A stretch of DNA of 19,474 nt from Phil1 sp964546125 (lineage in GTDB: Bacteria; Bacillota; Clostridia; Christensenellales; CAG-138), in assembly GCA_964546125.1 (NCBI GenBank), contig CAZJIS010000030.1, positions 1 through 19,474 of the forward strand, in the 5' to 3' direction. The notes beneath the pieces were generated by a model. The model had not been told where the DNA came from, searched no databases, and saw only the letters and a program-made list of their open reading frames with translations. Positions 7,425 to 14,798 of the stretch are shown piece after piece. Within the stretch, counting starts at the first letter, position 1; each line of letters begins with the position of its first letter. The position numbers and the translations under genes were made by a program.

Positions 7425-7439
7425 TAAACACAGGGTTTA
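7425..7439. promoter_or_regulatory. Promoter-distal operator of the pot operon
   Basis: TAAACACAGGGTTTA lies 11 bp upstream of the -35 box and is the perfect reverse complement of the proximal 15-mer. The centres are 78 bp apart, so the two sites bracket the promoter. This could allow cooperative binding or looping. Confidence 0.65.
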
Positions 7440-7464
7440 GAAAAATGAATTTGCGCGCCGGGCG

Positions 7465-8493
7465 TCACCGGGCGGCGCCGTCCTCGTTTGATTTGCGTTT
7501 TGCGCGGAACACGACGTGCTTTTGCATATAATAGTTGAACGTGAAAAGGGCGATGTCGACGAGGAACTTCGCAGCCAGTTTATGGAGGCCGAGGCTTGTA
7601 ATCAGGGCTACCGCCGGCGCGCCCACGAGCATCGAAAAGCCCACCAAAGCGGCGAATGCGAGCGCGTTTTTGGCGTTGGGGCGCGTGCGGAAAACCGTGC
7701 GGCAGTTGAGCTGATAGTTCAAAACGGAGCTGACGGCTCTTGAGAGGATGAAGCTTGCCGCCACGCCGAGGCCGAGCGCAGTAAGCCCCATGTAGAGCGC
7801 ATAGTCGAGGGCGGTGCTCGAAAGCGAAGAGGCCGCGTAATTCACCACCCGCGAGAACACGCGGTAGCCGTCGCGCAGCGCGTGGAAATGGGAGGCGCGG
7901 TTGTTGTTGATGTAAATCGTGGAGATGGGCACCTCGTAAAACGGCGCTTTCCAAGCGGGCAGAGCGAGAAGCATGTTCATTTCATATTCATAGCGTTCGC
8001 CCGCAAGCTCGAGAAGCTGCTGGAAAAGAGCGCGCGGCAGGCCGCGAAGGCCCGTTTGCGTATCTCTGATGCGAAGGCCCGTGCTCAGGCGGAAGGCAAG
8101 GCGCGTTATGCTGTTGCCCGTTCTCGAGCGCGCGGGCATTTGTGAAAAATTCCGCGCGCCAAGGATGAGCGCGTCCGGATGCTCCAGCATAGCCTGCGCA
8201 ACGCGCGCGATGTCCGCGGGCGCATGCTGCCCGTCGGCATCGGCGGTGACTACGCCGGGGCAGGCTTCGCCAAGCTTTGAAACATAGGCGATGCCTGTTT
8301 TAAGCGCCATGCCCTTGCCGAGGTTCACGCTGTGGCGCAGCACTACGGCGCCCGCAGCTTCGGCGCGCGCAAACACCGCGCCGCACGCGGCGCCCGTGCT
8401 GCCGTCGTCCACGATAAGCACGGCAAAATCGCCCGCGAGCGCCTCGGTGAGTACAACGAGTTTATCATCCGGCTCATAGGCCGGTATCAACAC
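7465..8493 (-). CDS. Family 2 glycosyltransferase fused to a GtrA-like membrane domain
   Basis: An N-terminal GT-A glycosyltransferase of the dolichyl/polyprenyl-phosphate sugar synthase type spans about 1-210, with LIPAYEPDD (2-10), VDDGST (28-33), DADGQH (85-90, metal and nucleotide binding) and RDTQTGLRG (143-151). A GtrA-like domain with about four membrane helices follows (about 217-332). Such fusions probably transfer a sugar to undecaprenyl phosphate and help flip the product for cell-surface glycosylation. The annotated start is a GTG with no ribosome-binding site at a proper distance. The frame remains open upstream through SIKPWV, which looks like family sequence. A GGGAGGAGAATG motif at 8511-8522 is one base out of frame, so the true start is unsettled. 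Function firm; sugar unknown. Confidence 0.85.
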   Translation of the reverse strand: MLIPAYEPDDKLVVLTEALAGDFAVLIVDDGSTGAACGAVFARAEAAGAVVLRHSVNLGKGMALKTGIAYVSKLGEACPGVVTADADGQHAPADIARVAQAMLEHPDALILGARNFSQMPARSRTGNSITRLAFRLSTGLRIRDTQTGLRGLPRALFQQLLELAGERYEYEMNMLLALPAWKAPFYEVPISTIYINNNRASHFHALRDGYRVFSRVVNYAASSLSSTALDYALYMGLTALGLGVAASFILSRAVSSVLNYQLNCRTVFRTRPNAKNALAFAALVGFSMLVGAPAVALITSLGLHKLAAKFLVDIALFTFNYYMQKHVVFRAKRKSNEDGAAR

Positions 8494-8535
8494 CCAGGGT
8501 TTGATGGAAGCATTCTCCTCCCGCTTGCCGGATTG

Positions 8536-8563
8536 TTGTTTTCGGCACTGATTATACTATAAT
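8536..8563 (+). promoter_or_regulatory. Candidate promoter of the phosphodiester glycosidase gene
   Basis: TTGTTT (8536-8541), a 16-bp spacer and a perfect TATAAT (8558-8563). An alternative -10, TATACT, lies at 8553-8558. The predicted start near 8570 leaves a leader of about 90 bases before the ATG at 8661. Confidence 0.5.
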
Positions 8564-8579
8564 GCACGGCGGGGTGGCA
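8551..8579 (-). promoter_or_regulatory. Candidate promoter of the GT2-GtrA gene
   Basis: On the minus strand a perfect TATAAT (8551-8556) is present, with a weak -35 (TGCCAC, 8574-8579) at 17 bp. It overlaps the -10 region of the divergent glycosidase gene. Confidence 0.45.
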
Positions 8580-8660
8580 GGTGTAAGCGAAAATTTACAG
8601 ATTTGTCAAAATACGCGCTTGTGCGCGCGGTTTCGGCAGAGTATTCTGTGTGAAGGGGCC

Positions 8661-9662
8661 ATGCCCGGGAAAGGAATGTTTGGTTTGAGGATGAAAGCGC
8701 GCGCTGTATTGACGATATTGCTGGATCTTGTTCTTTTCGCGGCGGTGCTTGTGCTCTTCGCGCTGTTCCATCACGTTTTGCCCACAACCTATGAGCCTGT
8801 GCGCGTGCTCGAGGCGCGCACGCCCGCACCGCAAAACCCCGGCACGGTGGGCGCGGGGGATGCGCAGGGCGCGGGAAATATCGACACACAGGAATTTTTG
8901 CCGGGCGATTTTTCGGCAACGTTTCCCGGTTATGACACCGGGACGGATGCGGAATTCAACTACCAGAAAGACGATCTTCGCATCGCGGTCAAAAAAGTTG
9001 CGGAAGATGGCATCACCTATTATGTGGCGGATGTTTGGGTGAAGGGGATCGAGCTGCTTCAAACCGCTTTTGCGGGCGATGCGTTTCGCACCGGCGCGAC
9101 GCAGACCGTGCGCAAAATGGCCGCCGAGCATGACGCGATCCTCGCCGTGTCGGGCGATTTTTGCGGCGCGCACAAAACGGGCGCGGTCATCCGCAACGGC
9201 GCGCTGTATCGCAGCGAGAACGGCGACAAGGATGTTTGCGTGCTCTATCAAAGCGGCGTGATGGAAGTTTATACCGCCAAAGAATTCTCCCTCGACGCGG
9301 CGCTCGCGCGCGGCGCGTGGCAGGCGTGGAGCTTCGGGCCGAACCTGCTCGCGGGCGGGGAGGCCATCGCCAAATTCCCGGGCAGCCGTGTCACGGGCAA
9401 AAACCCGCGCTGCGCCATCGGCTACTATGAGCCCGGGCATTACTGCCTCGTGATCGTCGACGGGCGGCAGGAGGGCTATTCCGAGGGCATGACGCTCGCG
9501 GAGCTGTCGCTGCTGATGAAAAAACTCGGCTGCGCCGCGGCCTATAACCTCGACGGCGGCGCCACGGCCATGATGGTTTATGACGACGCGCGCATCACCT
9601 CGCCCCCGGGCGGCGGGCGCGCCTCGAGCGACATCATCTATTTTGCAAAAAGGGAGGGATAA
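8661..9662 (+). CDS. Membrane-anchored phosphodiester glycosidase (NAGPA-like) family protein
   Basis: The 333-residue protein has one N-terminal transmembrane helix (about 15-37) and a low-complexity linker (about 50-80). An extracellular domain related to the mammalian uncovering enzyme NAGPA follows (about 105-330). Recognisable parts are LAVSGDF (161-167), NPRCAIGYYEPGHYCLVIVDG (roughly 248-268) and YNLDGGATAMMV (295-306). The family cleaves sugar-phosphodiester bonds; in bacteria the substrate may be a cell-wall or teichoic-type polymer, but that is inference. The ATG at 8661 with GAAGGGG just upstream was chosen; ATGs at 8676 and 8691 are alternatives that keep the membrane helix. A longer frame back to 8562 begins inside the -10 box and is not credible. 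It is probably co-transcribed with the next small membrane protein. Confidence 0.85.
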   Translation: MPGKGMFGLRMKARAVLTILLDLVLFAAVLVLFALFHHVLPTTYEPVRVLEARTPAPQNPGTVGAGDAQGAGNIDTQEFLPGDFSATFPGYDTGTDAEFNYQKDDLRIAVKKVAEDGITYYVADVWVKGIELLQTAFAGDAFRTGATQTVRKMAAEHDAILAVSGDFCGAHKTGAVIRNGALYRSENGDKDVCVLYQSGVMEVYTAKEFSLDAALARGAWQAWSFGPNLLAGGEAIAKFPGSRVTGKNPRCAIGYYEPGHYCLVIVDGRQEGYSEGMTLAELSLLMKKLGCAAAYNLDGGATAMMVYDDARITSPPGGGRASSDIIYFAKREG

Positions 9663-9664
9663 CA

Positions 9665-10050
9665 TTGAAAAAGCACCGGCTCTGGCGCGTTTTCACGCAT
9701 ATGACGCTGGTCCTCGCGGCGCTGTTTTTAACGCTCCTTGTGCTCGATAGTTACAACCCCTCGATGGACTTCATTTCNNNNNNNNNNNNNNNNNNNNNNN
9801 NNNNNNNNNNNNNNNNNNNNNNNNNNNNNNNNNNNNNNNNNNNNNNNNNNNNNNNNNNNNNNNNNNNNNNNNNNNNNTGTTTTTAACGCTCCTTGTGCTC
9901 GATAGTTACAACCCCTCGATGGACTTCATTTCGAGCGGGGTGTCGAAAATCTTTTTGCTGGCCTTCTCCCTGTGCGCGCTGGTTTCCTCGCTGAACGCGG
10001 CGGTCTTCCTCTTTCGGGAAAGGCGGGCGCGCGGGAAAAAAGACAACTGA
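9665..10050 (+). CDS. Small two-helix membrane protein, interrupted by an assembly gap
   Basis: The gene starts with TTG at 9665, two bases after the preceding stop, with GGGAGGG upstream. As given, it is broken by 100 Ns, and its 386 bases are not a multiple of three. Removing the Ns and one copy of the duplicated 55-bp flank leaves 231 bases, exactly 77 codons, with no internal stop: a 76-residue protein. It would have two hydrophobic helices (about 13-28 and 43-65) joined by a short loop (DSYNPSMDFISSGVSK) and a basic C-terminal tail (RERRARGKKDN). No family is recognised. Spacing suggests co-expression with the glycosidase. A terminator follows 15 bases after the stop. Confidence 0.72.
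9723..9777 (+). repeat. Left copy of the 55-bp flank of the scaffold gap
   Basis: These 55 bases, ending at the first N, are identical to 9878-9932, which begins right after the last N. Both copies reach the gap edge exactly, as expected from two contig ends that overlap by one assembly word. Confidence 0.95.
9778..9877. other. Scaffold gap of exactly 100 Ns
   Basis: A round 100-base N run is the usual placeholder for a gap of unknown size. The identical flanks imply that the real gap length is negative, so no sequence is likely to be missing. Confidence 0.97.
9878..9932 (+). repeat. Right copy of the 55-bp flank of the scaffold gap
   Basis: Identical to 9723-9777. Joining the copies restores one uninterrupted reading frame across the site. 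Confidence 0.95.
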
Positions 10051-10065
10051 AGAATAAGGATAAAC

Positions 10066-10090
10066 AAAAAGCCGCGTTCGCGGCTTTTTT
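10066..10090. terminator. Bidirectional intrinsic terminator
   Basis: AAAAAGCCGCG and CGCGGCTTTTTT form a perfect stem around a two-base centre. The A and T runs make it functional on both strands. It ends the glycosidase/small membrane gene unit from the left and the uvrC-hprK-ROK operon from the right. Confidence 0.9.
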
Positions 10091-10116
10091 ATGGCGCTTC
10101 CGGGGCCTCGCGCCGC

Positions 10117-11061
10117 CTATTCGTTCTCGCCGCCCAGCAGCGCCGCGCCGAGCATGCCCGCGTCGTTGCCTAATTCCGCCGGCACGATGCGCGCGTGCGC
10201 CCGGTAAAAGCTCAGCCGCCGCGTTTTTTCACGCACAGGCGCAAAAAGGAATTCGCCCGCCGCGCTCACGCCGCCTCCAAAGGCAATCACCTCGGGGTCG
10301 AGGATGTTGACAAGCGACGCCACGGCGGCGCTCAAAGCATCGGTATAGCGCTCGAACACGGCGAGCGCCGCGGGGTCGTTTTCCCGCGCGCAGTCGATGA
10401 CGAGCTTTGCGCTGATATTGCGTTCTTCCCCGCGGCTCCTCACGTTGATGAGGCTCTCCGGATGTATGCGCGCCGCCTCGCGCCCCTCGCGCACGAGCGC
10501 GGAGGCCGCGCAGCGCGTTTCGCAGCAGCCGCGCACGCCGCAGGTGCATGGGACGCCGCAGCTCATATCCATGATGAAATGGCCCATCTCGCAGCCGTTG
10601 CCCATGCCGCCGCGCCAGAGCCTGCCGTTAATGATCAGGCCGCCGCCAAGGCCCGTGCCGAGCGTGAGCAGCGCCGCGCAGCGCGCGCCCCGGAGGGCCC
10701 CCGCGTGCAGTTCGGCGAGCGCCGCAAGATCCGCGTCGTTGCCGAGGAACACGGGGATATCTGCAAAATGCTCCTGCACGCGCGCGCGCAGCGGAAAATC
10801 GTGGAAGCCGAGGTTGTAGGCATTGAGCACGCTCTCCCGCGCGCGGTCTATGCTGCCTGCGACAGCGAGCCCGATGCTCCGCACCGGCCCGGACCCCGCA
10901 TCCGCAAAGAGCCGGCCTGCCATCGCGGCGATGCGCGCGGGGACTACTTCCGGCCGGCCCTGCGGGAACGCTTCCTCCACCCGGTGCACGAGGCGCAGGT
11001 TTTCATCATAAAGGCCGCCCGCGATGTGCGAGCCGCCGATGTCGAAGCCAATGTTAAACAT
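10117..11061 (-). CDS. ROK-family sugar kinase (probable glucokinase)
   Basis: The 314-residue cytoplasmic kinase has the ATP-binding start FDIGGSHIAGGLYDE (6-20), the catalytic aspartate in GNDAD (108-112), the phosphate loop TLGTGLGGGLIING (133-146), EMGH (158-161) and the complete ROK zinc motif CTCGVRGCCE (172-181). It lacks a helix-turn-helix, so it is an enzyme, not a NagC-type repressor. Glucose is the likeliest substrate, by analogy with clostridial glucokinases next to hprK, but the sugar cannot be read from the sequence. The start at 11061 is chosen because it lies one base after the hprK stop (TGACATG). A longer frame would overlap hprK by about 100 bases. Last gene of its operon. 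Confidence 0.88.
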   Translation of the reverse strand: MFNIGFDIGGSHIAGGLYDENLRLVHRVEEAFPQGRPEVVPARIAAMAGRLFADAGSGPVRSIGLAVAGSIDRARESVLNAYNLGFHDFPLRARVQEHFADIPVFLGNDADLAALAELHAGALRGARCAALLTLGTGLGGGLIINGRLWRGGMGNGCEMGHFIMDMSCGVPCTCGVRGCCETRCAASALVREGREAARIHPESLINVRSRGEERNISAKLVIDCARENDPAALAVFERYTDALSAAVASLVNILDPEVIAFGGGVSAAGEFLFAPVREKTRRLSFYRAHARIVPAELGNDAGMLGAALLGGENE

Positions 11062-11062
11062 G

Positions 11063-11989
11063 TCAATCCCGCCCTTCGAGCAAAGCCTGCGCCCTGCGCG
11101 TGAAATCGCCCGAGGTGTCATATCCCATGCGCTTGAGCAGGAGGTTGCGCGCGGCCACTTCAACGACCACCGCGAGGTTGCGCCCGGGGCTCACCGGCAG
11201 CACCGCCTCGGGGATGCGCACGCTAAGGATCTCCGCCGTGCTGTCGCGGCCAAGCCGGTCGTATTCGCGCCCGGCCTGCATAAATTCGAGGTCGAGCACG
11301 AGGTCGAGCGATTTTTCCTCCACCGCCGCGCCTACGCCAAAGAGGTAGCGCACATCCACAACGCCGATGCCGCGCACTTCCATGAGGCAGCGCGTCGCCT
11401 CGGGCGCGCGCCCCACAAGCCGGTTTTCGGTTACGCGGGTCAATTCCACCACGTCGTCAGCGACGAGGCGGTGGCCCTGGCGGATCATTTCGAGCGCGGT
11501 TTCGCTTTTGCCAAGGCCGCTTTCCCCGCGCAGCAAAATGCCGATGCCGAATACGTCGAGCATCACGCCGTGGATGAGAAGGCTCGGCGCGAGCCTCCTC
11601 GCGAGGCAGTTGGTGATGCGGTGGCCGATGTCGTCGGTCAGCGCGGGGGAGAGGAACACCGGCAGCGCGTGCACCTCCGCGCAGTCGACGAGCGCCCGCG
11701 GCGGCATGTTGTTGCGCGCGCACACGATGCAGGGCATGCCGTAACTCATGAAACGGTCAAGCCGCTCGTAAGCCTCCGCATATTCCATGCCGTAAAGATA
11801 ATGCATTTCGGAATTGCCGATCAGTTGCGCGCGCCGGTGTGCAAAGTGGTTGTAATAGCCCGCAAGCTGCAGGCCGGGCCTGCCGATCTCGGCCGTTTCG
11901 AAGAGAATATCCCCCGCGCCGCGCACAAGCACGCTCATGCCGAGGCTTTTTGCAAACGCTTCCGGCGCGATCCTCACGCTCTCCTTCAT
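11063..11989 (-). CDS. hprK: HPr kinase/phosphorylase
   Basis: The 308-residue enzyme phosphorylates Ser46 of HPr with ATP and removes the phosphate when phosphate is high, controlling carbon catabolite repression in Bacillota. An N-terminal domain (about 1-125) precedes the kinase domain. The kinase domain carries HGVMLDVFGIGILLRGESGLG with the Walker A motif GESGLGKSE (155-163), VADD (177-180), the family signature CLMEVRGIGVVDV (201-213) and PVSPGRNLA (266-274). All key motifs are intact and the length is normal. The ATG has a GGGGGGAG site. It follows the HAD gene by 37 bases and is joined to the ROK kinase by a one-base spacer, linking sugar phosphorylation and its signalling in one transcript. 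Confidence 0.96.
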   Translation of the reverse strand: MKESVRIAPEAFAKSLGMSVLVRGAGDILFETAEIGRPGLQLAGYYNHFAHRRAQLIGNSEMHYLYGMEYAEAYERLDRFMSYGMPCIVCARNNMPPRALVDCAEVHALPVFLSPALTDDIGHRITNCLARRLAPSLLIHGVMLDVFGIGILLRGESGLGKSETALEMIRQGHRLVADDVVELTRVTENRLVGRAPEATRCLMEVRGIGVVDVRYLFGVGAAVEEKSLDLVLDLEFMQAGREYDRLGRDSTAEILSVRIPEAVLPVSPGRNLAVVVEVAARNLLLKRMGYDTSGDFTRRAQALLEGRD

Positions 11990-12026
11990 CCGTCTCCCCC
12001 CTTTTCGGTTGTGTCCGGTTTTGATT

Positions 12027-12824
12027 TCAGCCTTTGAGCACGATGTTGTCGATCAGCCACGCGGCGGCATCGTCCACGCAGCGCGGCGCGATGATGTCCG
12101 CGGCCTCGATCGCCTCGCGGTGCGCGCCCGTGACCGCAGCGCCTACGCCCGCCCAGCGGATCATCTCCACGTCGAGCAGATTATCGCCCATCGCGGCGAC
12201 CTCGTGCCGCGCGATGCCAAGGTGGTCGGCCACCCAGGCAAGCGCGCTGCCCTTGTGCGCCGCGGGGTGGTTGAATTCCACGAAGCCCGCCTTCGAACCG
12301 GAAACCTTGAAGCGCCCCTCAAAGCGCTCCTGCAGCGCGGGGATCAGCTCATCCGCCCTCTCTTTCTCGGTGAGGAAAAGCACCTTGGGCACATTTTCCC
12401 AGCGCTTTTGCATCAGATCGGGGTCGATCACAAAGGGCAGGTTGAGGAAGCGCATGTAGCGCGCGGCGTATTCGTTCTCGCGCTCATAAACGACCGTGTC
12501 GCCCTGGTAAAACTGCGCGTGCACTCCAAGCTCATGCGCGAGCGCGAAAAGCTCCGCGACATCCTCGGGTTCGAGGGAGGCGGCATGGAGAAGTTCGCCC
12601 GTGCGCGTGTCGTGAATGAGGCTGCCGCCGTAGTTGATGACGGGGCCCTCGATGCCGAGCGTTTTGAAAATGTACGATGAGCCAAGGTATCCCCTGCCCG
12701 TAGCGAGGGTCACGAAAACGCCCGCTTTCTGCGCGCGGCGGACGGCCGCGAGGTTGCCGCCCGAAACGGCGGTGGCGTCGGGGGTGAGTGTGTCGTCTAT
12801 GTCGAAGGCGACGAGTTTAATCAT
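12027..12824 (-). CDS. Cof-type HAD-superfamily phosphatase (subclass IIB)
   Basis: The 265-residue cytoplasmic hydrolase shows the HAD motif I FDIDDTLTP (7-15, nucleophile Asp8 and acid/base Asp10), motif II TLATGRG and the later GDNLLDVEMI with the metal-binding aspartates. A large C2B-type cap lies between motifs II and III, as in Cof-like enzymes that dephosphorylate sugar phosphates, nucleotides or cofactors. The substrate cannot be assigned. The ATG overlaps the stop of uvrC as ATGA (12821-12824), which indicates translational coupling. It sits between a repair gene and hprK, so a sugar-phosphate substrate is possible but only inferred. Confidence 0.9.
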   Translation of the reverse strand: MIKLVAFDIDDTLTPDATAVSGGNLAAVRRAQKAGVFVTLATGRGYLGSSYIFKTLGIEGPVINYGGSLIHDTRTGELLHAASLEPEDVAELFALAHELGVHAQFYQGDTVVYERENEYAARYMRFLNLPFVIDPDLMQKRWENVPKVLFLTEKERADELIPALQERFEGRFKVSGSKAGFVEFNHPAAHKGSALAWVADHLGIARHEVAAMGDNLLDVEMIRWAGVGAAVTGAHREAIEAADIIAPRCVDDAAAWLIDNIVLKG

Positions 12825-14662
12825 TCTTTGCTGTCCTCCGTGCGGTGAAAATAATCATACACAGCCTGGGCCGCAGGCCGCGTCATACCCTTGATGCCGG
12901 CAAGCTCTTCTGCTCCCGCGCGGGCGATGGCGTCGCGCGTGACGAGCGCGTCGAAGAGGAGCCGCTTGCGCTTCTCCCCCATGCCGGGGATCGCATCGAG
13001 CTCCGAAAGCAGCGCGTTTTTCTGGTGCAGGCTGCGGTGATAGGAGATGGCGAAGCGGTGCGCCTCATCTCGCATGCGCTGCAAAAGGTGGAGCGCGCCG
13101 TCGCCCCGCTCAAGAACGATCGGCTCCTGCGCATCGGGCAGGATGATCTCTTCGTTGCGCTCGGCAAGCCCTATGCAGGGAATGTGCGCAAGATCCATTT
13201 CCGCGAGCACGCCGAGCGCCGCGTCAAGCTGCGTGCGGCCGCCGTCCACGACGATGAGGTCGGGGAGCTTTGAAAAGCGTTCGTCCGTTTCGGCGCGCGC
13301 AAAGCGCCGGGAGAGCGCCTCGCGCATGGCCGCAAGATCGTCGCCTCCCGCTTCCTGGCGGATGCGGAAGCGCCGGTATTCCTTGGGCGCGGGTTTGCCG
13401 CCGAGGAACACCACCATGCCCGAAACCGTGTCCCGCCCGCGGATGTGCGAGTTGTCGAAGCACTCCACGCGTTCGGGCAGCGCGTCGAGGCCGAGGATCG
13501 CCGCAAGCCGCGCCAGCGCGCCCGCCCCGCGCTCCCACGCGCGGCGCTCAAGCTCACGCTGCTTGGAGATGACGTCCGCGCCATTTTTGCGCGCAAGCTC
13601 CACGAGTTCGCGCTTCTCGCCCCGCTGGGGCCTTGTGAGCGTCACGGCCCCGCCGCGCAGGGAGCGGAGCCATTCCGTAAGCTCCCGCGCGTTTTCGGGA
13701 AGATCGCCCACCAGCACCTCGCGGGCGATGGCGGAAGTTTCGCTGTAATATTGCTGCAAAAATGCGGCGGTGATCTCGCCCGCGGGTTCGCCCGCGCAGG
13801 TCATCGCAAAGTGGCGCGTGCCGACGATGCTGCCGCCGCGCACGAACATCGCAAACACCACCGCATCCTCCCCGTCGCGCGCGAGGGCGAACACATCCCG
13901 CTCCGCACCGGTGGCGGTCATCGCGCGCTGCTTCTCGCCCATCGCCTCGATGGCGGCAATGCGGTCCCTGCAACGGGCGGCCTTTTCGAATTCGAGCTTT
14001 TCGCTAAACGCGAGCATGTCCGCGCGCAGCATCGCGAGCACGGGGCCTGTGTCCCCGTCGAGAAAAGCGCAAACGCGCATCAAAAGCTCGTGATAGCCGG
14101 CGGGGGAGACCTGCCCCGAGCAGGGCGCGCAGCATTTGCCCAAATGGTGCATCAGGCAGGGTCGCTCGCGGCGGGCGATGGCTTTTTTGATATCCTTGCG
14201 GCAATGGCGCACCGGGAAATCCTCCGCGATGCAGGCAAGCGCGTCCCGAAGGGCGGCGGCCGAGAGATAGGGGCCAAAATACCGCGCGCCGTCGCTTGGG
14301 GCGCGGCGCACCACCTCGAAGCGCGGAAAATCCTGCCGAAGGTCGATGCGCACATAGGGGAAGTGCTTGTCGTCCTTGAGAAGAATGTTGTAGCGGGGCT
14401 GCATTTCCTTTGTCATGGCCGCCTCGAGGGTCAGCGCCTCGGTTTCGTTGGCGACGAGGATGTATTCAAAATCTGCAACGTGGGCGAGCATCGCCGCCAC
14501 CTTGGGGGAACGGTTTTTATCCGTGCGGAAATATGAACGCACGCGGTTTTTCAGGTTCACTGCCTTGCCCACATAAAGGACTTTGCCGGAGGCGTCGAGC
14601 ATGCGGTATACGCCCGGCGCGTCCGGCAGGAGTTTGAGCTTTTGTGCGATCAAATCGTTCAT
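12821..14662 (-). CDS. uvrC: Excinuclease ABC subunit C
   Basis: The 613-residue protein makes both incisions in nucleotide excision repair after loading by UvrA and UvrB. The domains are complete. A GIY-YIG nuclease lies at about 15-95 (GVY 17-19, YVG 30-32, Arg40, Glu76). A four-cysteine region (Cys154, Cys169, Cys177/178, Cys181) matches the conserved cluster recently linked to Fe-S binding in UvrC. A UVR helix pair spans about 219-238. The RNase H-like nuclease has ECFDNSHI (Asp403), VVDGG (Asp473) and EAHRFA (His535). A tandem helix-hairpin-helix spans about 553-605. The N-terminus aligns with B. subtilis UvrC at this ATG. There is no ribosome-binding site, and the -10 box lies only seven bases upstream, so the message is probably leaderless. 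Confidence 0.97.
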   Translation of the reverse strand: MNDLIAQKLKLLPDAPGVYRMLDASGKVLYVGKAVNLKNRVRSYFRTDKNRSPKVAAMLAHVADFEYILVANETEALTLEAAMTKEMQPRYNILLKDDKHFPYVRIDLRQDFPRFEVVRRAPSDGARYFGPYLSAAALRDALACIAEDFPVRHCRKDIKKAIARRERPCLMHHLGKCCAPCSGQVSPAGYHELLMRVCAFLDGDTGPVLAMLRADMLAFSEKLEFEKAARCRDRIAAIEAMGEKQRAMTATGAERDVFALARDGEDAVVFAMFVRGGSIVGTRHFAMTCAGEPAGEITAAFLQQYYSETSAIAREVLVGDLPENARELTEWLRSLRGGAVTLTRPQRGEKRELVELARKNGADVISKQRELERRAWERGAGALARLAAILGLDALPERVECFDNSHIRGRDTVSGMVVFLGGKPAPKEYRRFRIRQEAGGDDLAAMREALSRRFARAETDERFSKLPDLIVVDGGRTQLDAALGVLAEMDLAHIPCIGLAERNEEIILPDAQEPIVLERGDGALHLLQRMRDEAHRFAISYHRSLHQKNALLSELDAIPGMGEKRKRLLFDALVTRDAIARAGAEELAGIKGMTRPAAQAVYDYFHRTEDSKE

Positions 14663-14669
14663 GCATCAT

Positions 14670-14698
14670 ATTATAAGATGGGGTACGGGAAATGGCAA
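14670..14698 (-). promoter_or_regulatory. Promoter of uvrC producing a leaderless message
   Basis: On the minus strand: TTGCCA (14693-14698), 17-bp spacer, perfect TATAAT (14670-14675), then seven bases to the uvrC ATG (14660-14662). The expected transcription start falls at or one base before the A of the ATG. Confidence 0.75.
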
Positions 14699-14748
14699 GG
14701 CGCGGCGCGTGCAACCAAAGGCGCGCCCGCGGCGTTTTATCAAATGTA

Positions 14749-14776
14749 TTGAGGGATATTTATCCATACTTATCAT
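14749..14776 (+). promoter_or_regulatory. Promoter of the 28-codon membrane mini-gene
   Basis: TTGAGG (14749-14754), 16-bp spacer, TATCAT (14771-14776). It is divergent from the uvrC promoter, and the start codon it serves lies about 16 bases after the predicted transcript start. Confidence 0.5.
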
Positions 14777-14798
14777 AACGAACGGGGGGAATTGCCGC

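Noticed and set aside
8562..8660. 33-residue N-terminal extension of the phosphodiester glycosidase
   Set aside because: Its ATG overlaps the -10 hexamer, so it would not be in the transcript.
9723..9932. Biological tandem duplication around the N run
   Set aside because: Both copies end exactly at the gap edges, the N run is a round 100 bases, and collapsing the copies restores a reading frame, so an assembly artefact fits better.
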